From positions 1-64,000 of the forward strand of contig CAZHTC010000002.1 of assembly GCA_964535575.1 (NCBI GenBank): a stretch of DNA of 64,000 nt, given 5' to 3'. The notes under the pieces are model-generated. The model saw nothing but the letters and a program-made list of their open reading frames with translations. It was not told the origin of the DNA and did not search any database. This document shows positions 43,339 through 52,332 of the stretch, one piece after another; the stretch's first letter is position 1, and each line of letters begins with the position of its first letter. Source of the DNA: JAGPCK01 sp964535575 (GTDB taxonomy: Bacteria > Bacteroidota > Bacteroidia > UKL13-3). A program made the translations under genes and the position numbers.

Positions 43339-43728
43339 ATTAAATACGGGGCTTCCTATATTGCTATTTTTCTGCTAATCGTTTTTGCGATTACCTGGTT
43401 GCCTGTAAGTGTTTGGCATCAACATGAAGAAGATGTTCATGCCCTCGCCTTGGCCGCTCACGATGATTCCCATTTTTGCGAGTTAGATTTACTTGTATGC
43501 GATTCACACGGTGTCTTAACCGACTGCCATCATCAGGCACATATCCAAAAGGGGCATTCCAAATGTTTTAGCTGCCAGTATCATTTTACCAAACATTTTG
43601 ATGTTTGTAAATCTGTCGTATCAATATGCTATTGTGAACTATCGGTATATAATACTCTTTTGTATATAAACACTCCTGCTTTATGGGCAAAAGAGATAAG
43701 TAATAAAGGGCCGCCTTCGCTCATCTGA
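43339..43728 (+). CDS. His/Cys-rich membrane-anchored protein next to a TonB receptor
   Basis: Read from an ATT at 43339 the protein is 129 residues and begins I/M-KYGASYIAIFLLIVFAIT, a clear membrane/signal segment, followed by WHQHEEDVHALALAAHDDSH and then paired Cys and His (CHHQAHIQKGHSKCFSC). The conventional starts in this frame are later (TTG at 43399), which would cut through the hydrophobic segment. A single G would turn ATT into ATG, so either ATT is used or a base changed. The residue content suggests metal binding. The TonB-dependent receptor 64 bases downstream may be its partner. Confidence 0.5.
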   Translation: MKYGASYIAIFLLIVFAITWLPVSVWHQHEEDVHALALAAHDDSHFCELDLLVCDSHGVLTDCHHQAHIQKGHSKCFSCQYHFTKHFDVCKSVVSICYCELSVYNTLLYINTPALWAKEISNKGPPSLI

Positions 43729-43792
43729 AAAAAACCTAACTGTTTTAATACAACAGTTTTTCTTTTTTTTAGAATTTTTAATCAGATGGCGT

Positions 43793-46195
43793 ATGAACAA
43801 AGGCTATATCTTAATTTTATATTTTATTCTTACCGCATTTATTTCAAATGCACAAAATAGTTTATCGGGTACGGTATCCGATAAACTCACACATGAACTG
43901 CTTCCCGGTGCGGTTATAAATATTCCGGATTTAAAAACCGGAACCGTGTCGGATGCCAACGGACTTTACAAGATAGACCATATCCCCAGCGGAAAATTTT
44001 TAATTGAAGTGAAATACGTATCGTATGCAACCCTGGTGTTGAATGTGGAAATACGCGGAGACACAAAATTAAATATTGAATTAACCCCGAGTATAACGGA
44101 ACTGAAAGGAGTGGTGGTAACGGGTGTTTCATCGGCCACCGATAAAAAAACAAGTACCATACCTGTGCTGAGTATGGATTTACGTCAGTTAACGGAAGTG
44201 AGCAGCACCAACCTTATTGATGCTGTTTCAAAACAACCCGGAATGGCAGCCGTGAGCACCGGGCCGGCCATATCAAAACCATCTATCAGAGGATTGGGAT
44301 ATAATCGGGTGGTTACCTTATACAACGGAATGCGGCAGGAGGGACAACAATGGGGAGACGAGCATGGAATTGAACTGGATGAATACTCGGTTGACCGGGT
44401 AGAAATTATTAAAGGTCCGGGAAGTATTTTGTATGGATCCGATGCATTGGCGGGAGTTATTAATTTTCTGACTCCGGCCCATATTGCACAAGGAAAAATT
44501 ATCGGATCGCTGCAAAGCAATTATCAAACAAATAATCAGTTTATCGGCTACTCAGCCATGAATGCCGGAAATGTGAAGGGCTTTAGCTGGCAGGCGCGTT
44601 TCAGTCAAAAGTATGCGGCAAATTATCAAAACAAATACGATGGCATTGTGTACAATTCGGGATTTAATGAAACCAATTACAACGGACATCTTGGGTTAAA
44701 CCGAAAATGGGGGTACTCGCGATTGTATTTTTCTTCGTTCCGGCAAACCATTGCCATGACGGAAGGAGAGCGTGACAGCCTGGGGCGTTTTACCCAGCTG
44801 GTCAATGAAGATTCAAGCGTTACCGTAACTCATGCCGGTTTAAAAGGCTACACCATTGGCACTCCTTATCAGCAAATACATCACCAGCGGTTGGTGCTGG
44901 CAAATCAGTTTTTTATTGGTAAATCAAGACTTGCCGTTTCGGCAGGATATCAGCTTAACAAGCGCAAAGAATTTGCCGACCCTGCTGATAAAAATGCGTA
45001 CAGTTTGTATTTCTACCTGCCTTCCGTAACCTGGGATGTAAAATATTTTTTCCCTGATCATGATAAATGGAAAAGTTCGGTGGGGATAAGCGGAATGAAT
45101 CAGCAAAATAAAAACAAGGGGATAGAGTTTTTAATTCCGGAGTATCGCCTTCAGGATATCGGAGCCTTTGTGTTTACGCAGCGTACTATTAATTCACGAA
45201 TAAATCTGAGCGGAGGAATGCGGTACGACAGGCGTTTTATTCAAAGCAGCCGGTTGTTGCTTGATTCAAACGGACTGCCTTCTGCGGCAGCCGGAATACA
45301 AAAGTTTACAGCATTTAACAATACGTATCAAAATGTTGCGGCAAGTATCGGGGCTACTTTCGAATTGACGTCAAAACTTTTGATGCGTTTAAACATAGCC
45401 CGAGGTTTCAGAGCTCCCAATATAGCCGAGCTGGCATCTAACGGACAACACGAAGGTACTTACCGTTACGAATACGGGAATGCAACACTTAAGGCAGAAA
45501 CAAGCTTGCAACAGGATATAGGACTTGAGTGGAACAGCGACCATGTTCACTGGACAATGAGTGTTTTCAGTAACCGGGTTCAAAATTTTACCTATGCAAA
45601 AAGGTTAAACTCGGTTTTCGGAGGCGATTCTATTGCCGATGCAAACAATCCGGTTCCTGCATATCAATACCAGCAGGGAACAGCGTGGCTCTATGGCGGA
45701 GAATTTACTCTGGATATTCATCCGCATCCGTTTGACTGGCTGCATCTGGAAAACACTTTTTCTTTGGTAAGGGCCCACCAGTTAAATCATCCCGATTCTT
45801 CAAAATTCCTTCCATTTATTCCGGCACCTCGTCTGCTGTCTGAAATTAGGATTGACCGGAAAAAGATGGGTTTATACATGCGCAATGTCTTTGTGAAATT
45901 TACTGCTGAATTTTACCTGAAACAAACGCAGGTTTTGAAAGAAAACAATACCGAAACGCCAACACCAGGGTATGCCCTGTTTAATATTGGAACAGGAACA
46001 GAAATAGTTTCAAAAAGCGGGATAAAAAAATGCACATTTATTTTAAGTGTCAATAATGTATTTGACGAAGCCTATCAGAATCACCTTAGCCGGTTAAAGT
46101 ATGCTGGGGTAAACACATTTACGGCACGTACGGGGGTGTACAATATGGGCAGAAACATCAGTGTTAAATTGGTGGTTCCGCTGGTATTTAAATAG
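43793..46195 (+). CDS. TonB-dependent outer-membrane receptor
   Basis: 800 residues. Signal peptide (MNKGYILILYFILTAFISNA), then a carboxypeptidase-regulatory-like beta domain (about 22-105; LSGTVSDKLTHELLPGAVIN), a plug domain (about 110-225; KPSIRGLGYNRVVTLYNGMR, VDRVEIIKGPGSILYGSDAL) and a 22-strand barrel ending in an aromatic/hydrophobic strand (VKLVVPLVFK). It imports a ligand with energy from TonB. The His/Cys-rich gene upstream hints at a metal or metal complex, which is an inference. It converges with hutH across a perfect hairpin. Confidence 0.9.
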   Translation: MNKGYILILYFILTAFISNAQNSLSGTVSDKLTHELLPGAVINIPDLKTGTVSDANGLYKIDHIPSGKFLIEVKYVSYATLVLNVEIRGDTKLNIELTPSITELKGVVVTGVSSATDKKTSTIPVLSMDLRQLTEVSSTNLIDAVSKQPGMAAVSTGPAISKPSIRGLGYNRVVTLYNGMRQEGQQWGDEHGIELDEYSVDRVEIIKGPGSILYGSDALAGVINFLTPAHIAQGKIIGSLQSNYQTNNQFIGYSAMNAGNVKGFSWQARFSQKYAANYQNKYDGIVYNSGFNETNYNGHLGLNRKWGYSRLYFSSFRQTIAMTEGERDSLGRFTQLVNEDSSVTVTHAGLKGYTIGTPYQQIHHQRLVLANQFFIGKSRLAVSAGYQLNKRKEFADPADKNAYSLYFYLPSVTWDVKYFFPDHDKWKSSVGISGMNQQNKNKGIEFLIPEYRLQDIGAFVFTQRTINSRINLSGGMRYDRRFIQSSRLLLDSNGLPSAAAGIQKFTAFNNTYQNVAASIGATFELTSKLLMRLNIARGFRAPNIAELASNGQHEGTYRYEYGNATLKAETSLQQDIGLEWNSDHVHWTMSVFSNRVQNFTYAKRLNSVFGGDSIADANNPVPAYQYQQGTAWLYGGEFTLDIHPHPFDWLHLENTFSLVRAHQLNHPDSSKFLPFIPAPRLLSEIRIDRKKMGLYMRNVFVKFTAEFYLKQTQVLKENNTETPTPGYALFNIGTGTEIVSKSGIKKCTFILSVNNVFDEAYQNHLSRLKYAGVNTFTARTGVYNMGRNISVKLVVPLVFK

Positions 46196-46210
46196 CAAGA
46201 ATTACTGAAT

Positions 46211-46248
46211 AATTTTACCAGTTGCTTTCATTAGCAACTGGTAAAATT
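46211..46248. terminator. Bidirectional terminator between the TonB receptor and hutH
   Basis: AATTTTACCAGTTGC pairs perfectly with GCAACTGGTAAAATT (15 bp) around an eight-base loop, in the 57-base gap between two convergent genes. The AT-rich ends give a T-tract in both directions. Confidence 0.85.
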
Positions 46249-46252
46249 GAAG

Positions 46253-47731
46253 TTAATTTTGCAAAAACGCTTCCGTTTTTTTGATGTCTTCGTGCAGGTA
46301 ACGGTCAGCGGTGTTAAATGAAACAGTCTGGCGGTATTGCTGTATAAGTTTTTCAACAGAAGCACTGCTTTTCAATGGTCGTCTGAACTCCAGCGCCTGG
46401 GCTGCATTTAATAATTCAATGGCGAGAATGGTGCGCAGGTTGGTAACTACTTTTACGCATTTGGTAGCGGCATTAGCTCCCATGCTCACATGGTCTTCCT
46501 GTCCGTTGCTGCTCACGATGCTGTCAACCGATGCGGGGGTGCATAATTGTTTATTCTGACTCACAATTGATGCGGCAGTATATTGCGGAATCATCAGTCC
46601 TGAATTTAATCCGGGAGCAGGGGTGAGAAAAGGAGGCAAGCCGCGTTGTCCTGAAATTAACTGGTAAGTTCTGCGTTCGGAGATACTGCCCAACTCGGCT
46701 AAAGCAATGGCAAGAAAATCTAAGGTAATGGCCAAGGGCTGTCCGTGAAAATTGCCACCCGAAATAATCAAATCTTCTTCGGCAAAAACATTCGGATTAT
46801 CCGTTACACTGTTTATTTCTGTATTAAAAACCGATTCAACATAGGCTATGGCGTCCTTGCTCGCTCCGTGCACCTGCGGGATGCAACGAAAAGCGTAAGG
46901 ATCCTGAACGGCTGTTTTTGCCTGCCCGGCAATTTCACTTCCCTCTAATTTTGTACGGATAGCAGTTGCAGTAGTTACCTGTCCGTTGTGTGCACGTATT
47001 TTATGCAGCGCAGCATGAAACGGGTCGAGCCGCGCATCAAATGCATCAATAGAAATGCAGCTGATGGTATCGGCCCAGTTGGATAAAGTGTATGCTTCGA
47101 GCAAACACCAAACACCGGCAGCACTCATAAACTGGGTGCCGTTAATCAGGGCAAGCCCTTCTTTAGCAGTAAGGCCAACGGGCGAAAGGTTGTTCCGTTT
47201 TAATGCAACAGATGCGGCTTCTTTTTCGCTCTCATTTTTCCATACTTCGCCTTCGCCAATAAGTGGCAAACATAAATGAGCCAACGGTGCCAAATCGCCC
47301 GATGCCCCCAGTGAGCCCTGCTCATACACCACCGGAAGAATATCGAGGTTAAAAAAATCGATGAGTCGTTGCACCGTTTGCAACTGCACTCCCGAATGAC
47401 CATAAGAAAGCGATTGTATTTTTAAAAGCAGCATCAGTTTCACTATAGACGTTGAAACGGTATTTCCGGTGCCGCACGCATGTGAACGCAATAAGTTTTC
47501 CTGTAAGGTGGTGAGTTCATTTTTTGCAATCACCGTATTACACAGGGAACCAAATCCGGTATTGATGCCATAAAAAGCTGCATCGCTGTTTTTAATTTTA
47601 TTCTGTAAATAGGTAAAGCAACCGGTAATGCGCTCTTGAGCCGCTGCCGATAAAACAAGTTTTTTCTTATTGGTAATAATGTTGCCAATTTCATGTATGG
47701 AAAGCGAACGGTCAATTTCAAATGTGCTCAT
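46253..47731 (-). CDS. hutH: Histidine ammonia-lyase
   Basis: 492 residues. It deaminates L-histidine to urocanate, the substrate of HutU. The MIO prosthetic group is formed from Ala143-Ser144-Gly145 in GSLGASGDLAPLAH; YGINTGFGSL near residue 54-63 carries the catalytic Tyr, and FHGQPLAITLDFLAIALAE is also diagnostic. Slightly shorter than E. coli-type enzymes (about 510) but complete. hutU lies on the same strand with four genes between, so the pathway genes are split. Confidence 0.95.
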   Translation of the reverse strand: MSTFEIDRSLSIHEIGNIITNKKKLVLSAAAQERITGCFTYLQNKIKNSDAAFYGINTGFGSLCNTVIAKNELTTLQENLLRSHACGTGNTVSTSIVKLMLLLKIQSLSYGHSGVQLQTVQRLIDFFNLDILPVVYEQGSLGASGDLAPLAHLCLPLIGEGEVWKNESEKEAASVALKRNNLSPVGLTAKEGLALINGTQFMSAAGVWCLLEAYTLSNWADTISCISIDAFDARLDPFHAALHKIRAHNGQVTTATAIRTKLEGSEIAGQAKTAVQDPYAFRCIPQVHGASKDAIAYVESVFNTEINSVTDNPNVFAEEDLIISGGNFHGQPLAITLDFLAIALAELGSISERRTYQLISGQRGLPPFLTPAPGLNSGLMIPQYTAASIVSQNKQLCTPASVDSIVSSNGQEDHVSMGANAATKCVKVVTNLRTILAIELLNAAQALEFRRPLKSSASVEKLIQQYRQTVSFNTADRYLHEDIKKTEAFLQN

Positions 47732-47779
47732 GTAGGTACTATTATCAGCTGCTTAATATTGGGAGTAAAGCTCAGTGCT

Positions 47780-49192
47780 CTAACTTAATTTTTTAATGAT
47801 TTGTTCAATGGTCAATGATTCCTGGGTTCCCGCTGTTAAATCTTTTAAGGTAAGTTGTCCGCTTTTTAATTCAGACTCTCCAATGATTACCGCAAAAGGT
47901 ATTTGCAGGGCATTGGCAAAATCCAATTGCTTGCCTAATTTTTTATGATCGGGATAAACTTCAGATGCTATACCCGCAGCGCGCATGGGTTGCACCAGAC
48001 TAAAAGCAGCCTGTTGCGAGGCGCTGTCCATGCCGCATAAAAGCACTTTTGTTCCACTTACTTTATTCAGCGATTCGGGAAAACGTTTTAATTCTTCCAG
48101 AATATCATAGATGCGGTCAAGACCAAAGGAAATGCCCACTCCCGATAAACCGGGCATACCAAAAACACCGGTCAGGTTATCATAACGTCCGCCACCGCCA
48201 ATGCTGCTTTTTAAGGTTCCTTCGTGGCTTACCACTTCGCAAATAATGCCGGTGTAGTACGAGAGGCCCCGGGCAAGCAGCGGGTCAATCATCACATTTT
48301 TCCGAAATGACTCAGGAATCAGATTATAAACAGTTTTTAATTCTTCAATTCCTTTTATTCCAAAATCAATATTCCTTTTTTCAAATTCCACTCCCAAATC
48401 GGTTAAGGCACCCAACACTACATTATTGTGGTAATCGTTGGGGAAATCATCACTGTGAATAGAAAATATTTTTTCGCTGGCTGTTAGCGACTGCATATCA
48501 AAACCGGCTTTGTGCAATTCGTCCATCACCGCATCATAGCCTATTTTGTCCATCTTATCAATGATGGTGGCAAATTCAACAAAGCGGGTGCGTTCCCCGT
48601 GCAGGGTTGCCATTCCTTCCAGAATTTTTCGGTTGTTTAACCGCACTACTACCTCTAATCCTAATTTCTTAAATGCTTCGAGGTAAATCAGCAGCAGGTC
48701 GGCTTCATTCAGCAACGAATCGCTTCCCACTACATCGGCATCGCATTGCCAGAATTCTCGGTAACGTCCTTTTTGAGGGCGGTCGGCCCGCCACACAGGT
48801 TGCATTTGGTAGCGCTTAAACGGAAGCGTAATCGTATTCCGGTTCATCACCACATAGCGGGCAAAGGGAACCGTGAGGTCATAGCGAAGGCCTTTTTCGG
48901 AAACATGCACAGGTCGAAAGTCAAAATCCCCAATTCTGTCGTTACCGTTTTTTTCTTTAATCGTTTTGAACGCATCCCCCGAATTAAGAATGCGAAACAA
49001 CAGCCTGTCTCCTTCCTCCCCGTATTTTCCTTCGAGTGTACTTAAGTTTTCCATGGTAGGTGTTTCCAAAGGCATAAACCCGTGTAATTTAAATACCTCT
49101 TCAATTTGCCGGAGAATGTATTTTCTTTTCTGTACCTGTTCGGGTCCAAAATCACGGGTTCCGCTGGGAATGGATGGTTTTTGTGCTGCCAT
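47780..49192 (-). CDS. hisS: Histidyl-tRNA synthetase
   Basis: 470 residues from MAAQKPSIPSGTRDFGPEQV. Class II synthetase: motif 2 RxEFWQCDADVVG, the histidine-binding blocks ARGLSYYTGIICEV and SIGGGGRYDNLTG, motif 3 GVGISFGLDRIYD, and a C-terminal anticodon-binding domain (about 375-470). A frame extending to 49222 adds an unrelated ten residues and overlaps the promoter element at 49200-49207, so 49192 is preferred. Divergent from the polytopic protein gene at 49240. Confidence 0.95.
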   Translation of the reverse strand: MAAQKPSIPSGTRDFGPEQVQKRKYILRQIEEVFKLHGFMPLETPTMENLSTLEGKYGEEGDRLLFRILNSGDAFKTIKEKNGNDRIGDFDFRPVHVSEKGLRYDLTVPFARYVVMNRNTITLPFKRYQMQPVWRADRPQKGRYREFWQCDADVVGSDSLLNEADLLLIYLEAFKKLGLEVVVRLNNRKILEGMATLHGERTRFVEFATIIDKMDKIGYDAVMDELHKAGFDMQSLTASEKIFSIHSDDFPNDYHNNVVLGALTDLGVEFEKRNIDFGIKGIEELKTVYNLIPESFRKNVMIDPLLARGLSYYTGIICEVVSHEGTLKSSIGGGGRYDNLTGVFGMPGLSGVGISFGLDRIYDILEELKRFPESLNKVSGTKVLLCGMDSASQQAAFSLVQPMRAAGIASEVYPDHKKLGKQLDFANALQIPFAVIIGESELKSGQLTLKDLTAGTQESLTIEQIIKKLS

Positions 49193-49199
49193 ATGGCAA

Positions 49200-49207
49200 C
49201 AAAAATA
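49200..49207 (-). promoter_or_regulatory. TAnnTTTG promoter element for hisS
   Basis: TATTTTTG on the minus strand, seven bases before the hisS ATG. A matching element for the divergent gene lies at 49228-49235. Confidence 0.55.
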
Positions 49208-49227
49208 GAAACTATGCTGCATAATTC

Positions 49228-49235
49228 TATTTTTG
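49228..49235 (+). promoter_or_regulatory. TAnnTTTG promoter element for the divergent membrane protein gene
   Basis: TATTTTTG on the plus strand, four bases before the GTG start at 49240. Two divergent elements are thus packed within 36 bases. Confidence 0.5.
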
Positions 49236-49239
49236 TACC

Positions 49240-50619
49240 GTGCAGCTTACCATTAAATCGGCTTCTTTTTCGCGGTCAGTCCTCAGTTTGTGGGTACTGG
49301 CTATTATTTACCTCTGGGTATTTTTCAATTTTTCATCCTGGAAAGGCAATCACGTTATTGTTTGGGATGCCTACGAGTATTACCTCTACCTGCCTTCGGT
49401 TTTTGTGCATCATAATTTTAACCTCGACTGGGCCATGACCGAGTTGCACAAAATAGGAGATGGATTTCATTGGGACTTTCTTTCGCCCACAGGAAAACCG
49501 GTAGGACGAATGAGCATGGGATTAGCCATGTTGTACGCACCTTTTTTTCTGATGGGTCATGCAGTGGCTTATCTCACCGGTGCACAAGCCAATGGTTTTT
49601 CAGCACCCTATTATTTTTTTATGTTACTTGGGACGCTGGTATTTGCCATGTGCGCAAACATGCTGCTGCGCAATGTACTTAAACGCTGGTTTACTGACGA
49701 GACAACTGCAGTTACGCTCTTAATTGTGAATCTTGGAACCAATCTTTTTTATTTTGTTACTTCGGTGCCGCTCATTACCCATGTTGCTAATTTTTTTCTG
49801 TTTGCTGCTTTTTTATACCTCACCGTTCGCTGGTACAGGAAGTATGATATGATTACGTCTCTTCTTCTGGGTCATGTGGCCGCATTTATTATTTTGGTGC
49901 GACCCACCAATGCAGTGGGGTTGCTGTTGTTTCCGCTATGGAATATACCACATTTTCATTTGTTGCCCGAACGGTTTTCGTTATTTGTTAAACAGGGCCG
50001 GCATTTGGGGTTAATGGTACTAAGTGCCGTGCTGGTTTTTTTGCCTCAGCTCATCTATTGGAAAATGCAAACCGGGCAATGGTATTATTATTCGTACGGT
50101 TTTTTGGGAGCTTTTTATTTTGATACACCCCATTTGTGGGACGGACTGTTTAGTTACCGCAAAGGATGGCTGCTGTACACTCCCGTTATGCTGTTTTCGC
50201 TCGCGGGTTTTTTTGTGCTGCACAAATATATTAAGGGATTAACCGGATGGCTGGTATTGTTGCTTGCACTGCATTTTTATGTGGTGGTTAGTTTTTGGTG
50301 CTGGTGGTATGGTGCGGGTTTCGGATTGCGACCTATGGTTGATATTTATCCGCTGCTATCCATTCCGCTGGCAGCATTCATTCAGGAATTGATGAAACAA
50401 AAAATCCTCAGGCAGCTTGCCGTACCGGTGGTGCTCATATTGGTTTTTATTAATCAGTTTCAAACCTACCAAACCCGCAAAAATGTGTTGCATTTCGATT
50501 CGGTAACCGGAGCCTATTATTGGGCTAATTTTTTACGAATGAACAAAGCCGGTGAAACGCAACACCTGCTAAAAACGCCCGATTATTTCAAAGCGGTGAA
50601 GAACGAGGAGGTCTATTAG
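49240..50619 (+). CDS. Polytopic membrane protein, GT-C-like
   Basis: 459 residues from a GTG start, about 11 membrane helices. The first external loop contains VWDAYEYYLYLPSVFVHHNF with acidic residues, then SPTGKPVGRMSMGLAMLYAP and later FIILVRPTNAVGLLLFP, all reminiscent of polyprenyl-phosphate-dependent GT-C glycosyltransferases in Bacteroidota. No decisive motif, so the enzyme role is tentative. It stands alone; the nearest plus-strand gene is 142 bases downstream. Confidence 0.6.
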   Translation: MQLTIKSASFSRSVLSLWVLAIIYLWVFFNFSSWKGNHVIVWDAYEYYLYLPSVFVHHNFNLDWAMTELHKIGDGFHWDFLSPTGKPVGRMSMGLAMLYAPFFLMGHAVAYLTGAQANGFSAPYYFFMLLGTLVFAMCANMLLRNVLKRWFTDETTAVTLLIVNLGTNLFYFVTSVPLITHVANFFLFAAFLYLTVRWYRKYDMITSLLLGHVAAFIILVRPTNAVGLLLFPLWNIPHFHLLPERFSLFVKQGRHLGLMVLSAVLVFLPQLIYWKMQTGQWYYYSYGFLGAFYFDTPHLWDGLFSYRKGWLLYTPVMLFSLAGFFVLHKYIKGLTGWLVLLLALHFYVVVSFWCWWYGAGFGLRPMVDIYPLLSIPLAAFIQELMKQKILRQLAVPVVLILVFINQFQTYQTRKNVLHFDSVTGAYYWANFLRMNKAGETQHLLKTPDYFKAVKNEEVY

Positions 50620-50761
50620 TACAGGATTTTAGCAAGGTAGCCCGCTCTAAAAGTCGCTGAAAAACAGGACGCAACAAAAAATAAAGTTGTCGTCTATAGG
50701 TAAGTATGGGATTTATTTTGTAATTTAGTGAGGTTTTTCATAGGATGACAAGTATTAGTGA

Positions 50762-51739
50762 ATGAGTAGAATCATTAGGATTTTGTGGCTGGCAGGCTTG
50801 TTTTTAGCAAACGAAGTATATGCACAGGACCCTGAATTTACGCAGTTTTTTGCCGCACCGGTCTATACCAACCCGGCATTTGCGGGGGCTAACCTCTCGG
50901 GGAGGGTATGCCTGAACTACCGTAACCAGTGGTCATCGCTTCCGGGTACTTTTCGTACTTTTTCCGGTTCGTATGATGAGCATTTTGATAATTTAGGGGG
51001 AGGTATTGGCATTGTAGCCATGCAGGATGTTTCAGGTCAGGGATTACTTTCCACCACTACCTTGGCGGGCATCTATTCTTACCTGCTCAAAGTAAACAGC
51101 CGTTTTAATATCAAGTTGGGAATAGAAGCACAGTATTTTCAACGCAGTATTGATTTTGAAAAATTGCGCTGGGGTGATCAGATCGTAAAGAAAAAAGGAT
51201 TTGTTACAGCTACCACAGAACCGAATCCTGCCAATACTATCGGCCTTCCTAATTTTGCGGCAGGGTTTGTGGCCTTCACTAAAATATTTTATTTCGGGGG
51301 AGCCGTACATAATATCACCGAGCCCAATCAATCGTTTTATCAAACTCCTGGTGTGGCCAATACACTTCCGCGCAGGTACACGTTGCAAGCAGGAATGAAT
51401 TTGCCGCTTTCGCGTTCCAAATACAGCAATTCTACCTTATCGCCTTCACTCATCATAATGCGGCAGCGCGAGTTTACACAAATTAGTGTGGGTGTTTATG
51501 CCAGTAAAGGACCCTTGGTATTGGGGGCATTGGTACGTCAGACTGCGGCCAACTCAGATGCGCTCATGTTTATGACCGGTTTCAGAAGCGGTCGTTTTAA
51601 ATTCGGTTACAGTTTCGACTTTACCATTTCGCAGGGACATCAGGCCTTAAAAGGGTCTCACGAAATTTCAGCCATTATTGAATGGAACAGGCGTTCTAAA
51701 TCCCGTTCGGTACATCTCGTTTGTCCGCGAATCTGGTAA
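50762..51739 (+). CDS. PorP/SprF family outer-membrane protein (type IX secretion / gliding)
   Basis: 325 residues. Signal peptide ending EVYAQ, then the family hallmark DPEFTQFFAAPVYTNPAFAG immediately at the mature N-terminus, with CLNYRNQWSSLPGTF next. The remainder is a beta-barrel with repeating GIGIVAMQD / FGGAVHNITEPNQ segments and a C-terminal SHEISAIIEW strand. Such proteins dock secreted adhesins (SprB-like) or belong to the T9SS envelope machinery. No large adhesin gene lies next to it, so the partner is elsewhere. Confidence 0.9.
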   Translation: MSRIIRILWLAGLFLANEVYAQDPEFTQFFAAPVYTNPAFAGANLSGRVCLNYRNQWSSLPGTFRTFSGSYDEHFDNLGGGIGIVAMQDVSGQGLLSTTTLAGIYSYLLKVNSRFNIKLGIEAQYFQRSIDFEKLRWGDQIVKKKGFVTATTEPNPANTIGLPNFAAGFVAFTKIFYFGGAVHNITEPNQSFYQTPGVANTLPRRYTLQAGMNLPLSRSKYSNSTLSPSLIIMRQREFTQISVGVYASKGPLVLGALVRQTAANSDALMFMTGFRSGRFKFGYSFDFTISQGHQALKGSHEISAIIEWNRRSKSRSVHLVCPRIW

Positions 51740-51750
51740 TTCTTTATTTT

Positions 51751-52320
51751 TTAGTTTACACTAAGGCTTGCGCTAATAGTGTACTTATCTGATGGCACGG
51801 CCTCGTTGTGAAAGGTGCCGCTGATGGTGGCATTCAGTATTCCTGTTCCGCTTATATCGTTCGGGTCGGTTTCGGTATTGGCCATAATTTTTAAGGAACC
51901 CGACTCCGGAATAAGCGTAAGGTTACCGATATTCAAATCAAAACTTTCGCCCGAGCTGCTGTTGTGCAATTCAACCAGACTATAAGTTCCCGATTGCGCA
52001 TTGTTAATTTCAAATCCCATATGGCTGTCGGGTAAATTTCCGGGAGTGCCGGCTGTACTGTAAAAACGAATATCGCCCGTAGCCAGCGATTGCAAATCGT
52101 TGTAGTTTGGCGGAAGGGTATAGCCGGTAAGCCCTTTATTGGTCACATCGGTTTGGGTAAGCAATGCATCGGTATAGGATTTATTTAACGAGCTCCCCGA
52201 CACCTGCATGGTAAATGATTCGGCAGTGGTTCCGGGGTCTAATGGTCCGTCACCATCAGGAGTACATGAAACCAGCAGAGAAATTCCGGCTAAAAAAAAT
52301 ATGCGCATTGTTTTATTCAT
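51751..52320 (-). CDS. Putative lipoprotein
   Basis: 189 residues. Lipobox LVSC (Cys19), then a short acidic/Gly linker (TPDGDGPLDPG) and a beta-sandwich-like domain (FTMQVSGSSLNKSYTDALL, GDIRFYSTAG, GTYSLVELHNSS) ending with GTFHNEAVPSDKYTISASLSV. This layout is common among Bacteroidota surface lipoproteins of the DUF6252 type, but the family match is tentative. It follows the serine hydrolase gene by 12 bases, so they may be co-transcribed. Confidence 0.65.
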   Translation of the reverse strand: MNKTMRIFFLAGISLLVSCTPDGDGPLDPGTTAESFTMQVSGSSLNKSYTDALLTQTDVTNKGLTGYTLPPNYNDLQSLATGDIRFYSTAGTPGNLPDSHMGFEINNAQSGTYSLVELHNSSSGESFDLNIGNLTLIPESGSLKIMANTETDPNDISGTGILNATISGTFHNEAVPSDKYTISASLSVN

Positions 52321-52332
52321 GGAGGTTTGGTT

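Noticed and set aside
40005..47731. A single histidine-utilisation operon
   Set aside because: hutU and hutH are on the same strand but separated by unrelated genes on both strands; they cannot form one transcript.
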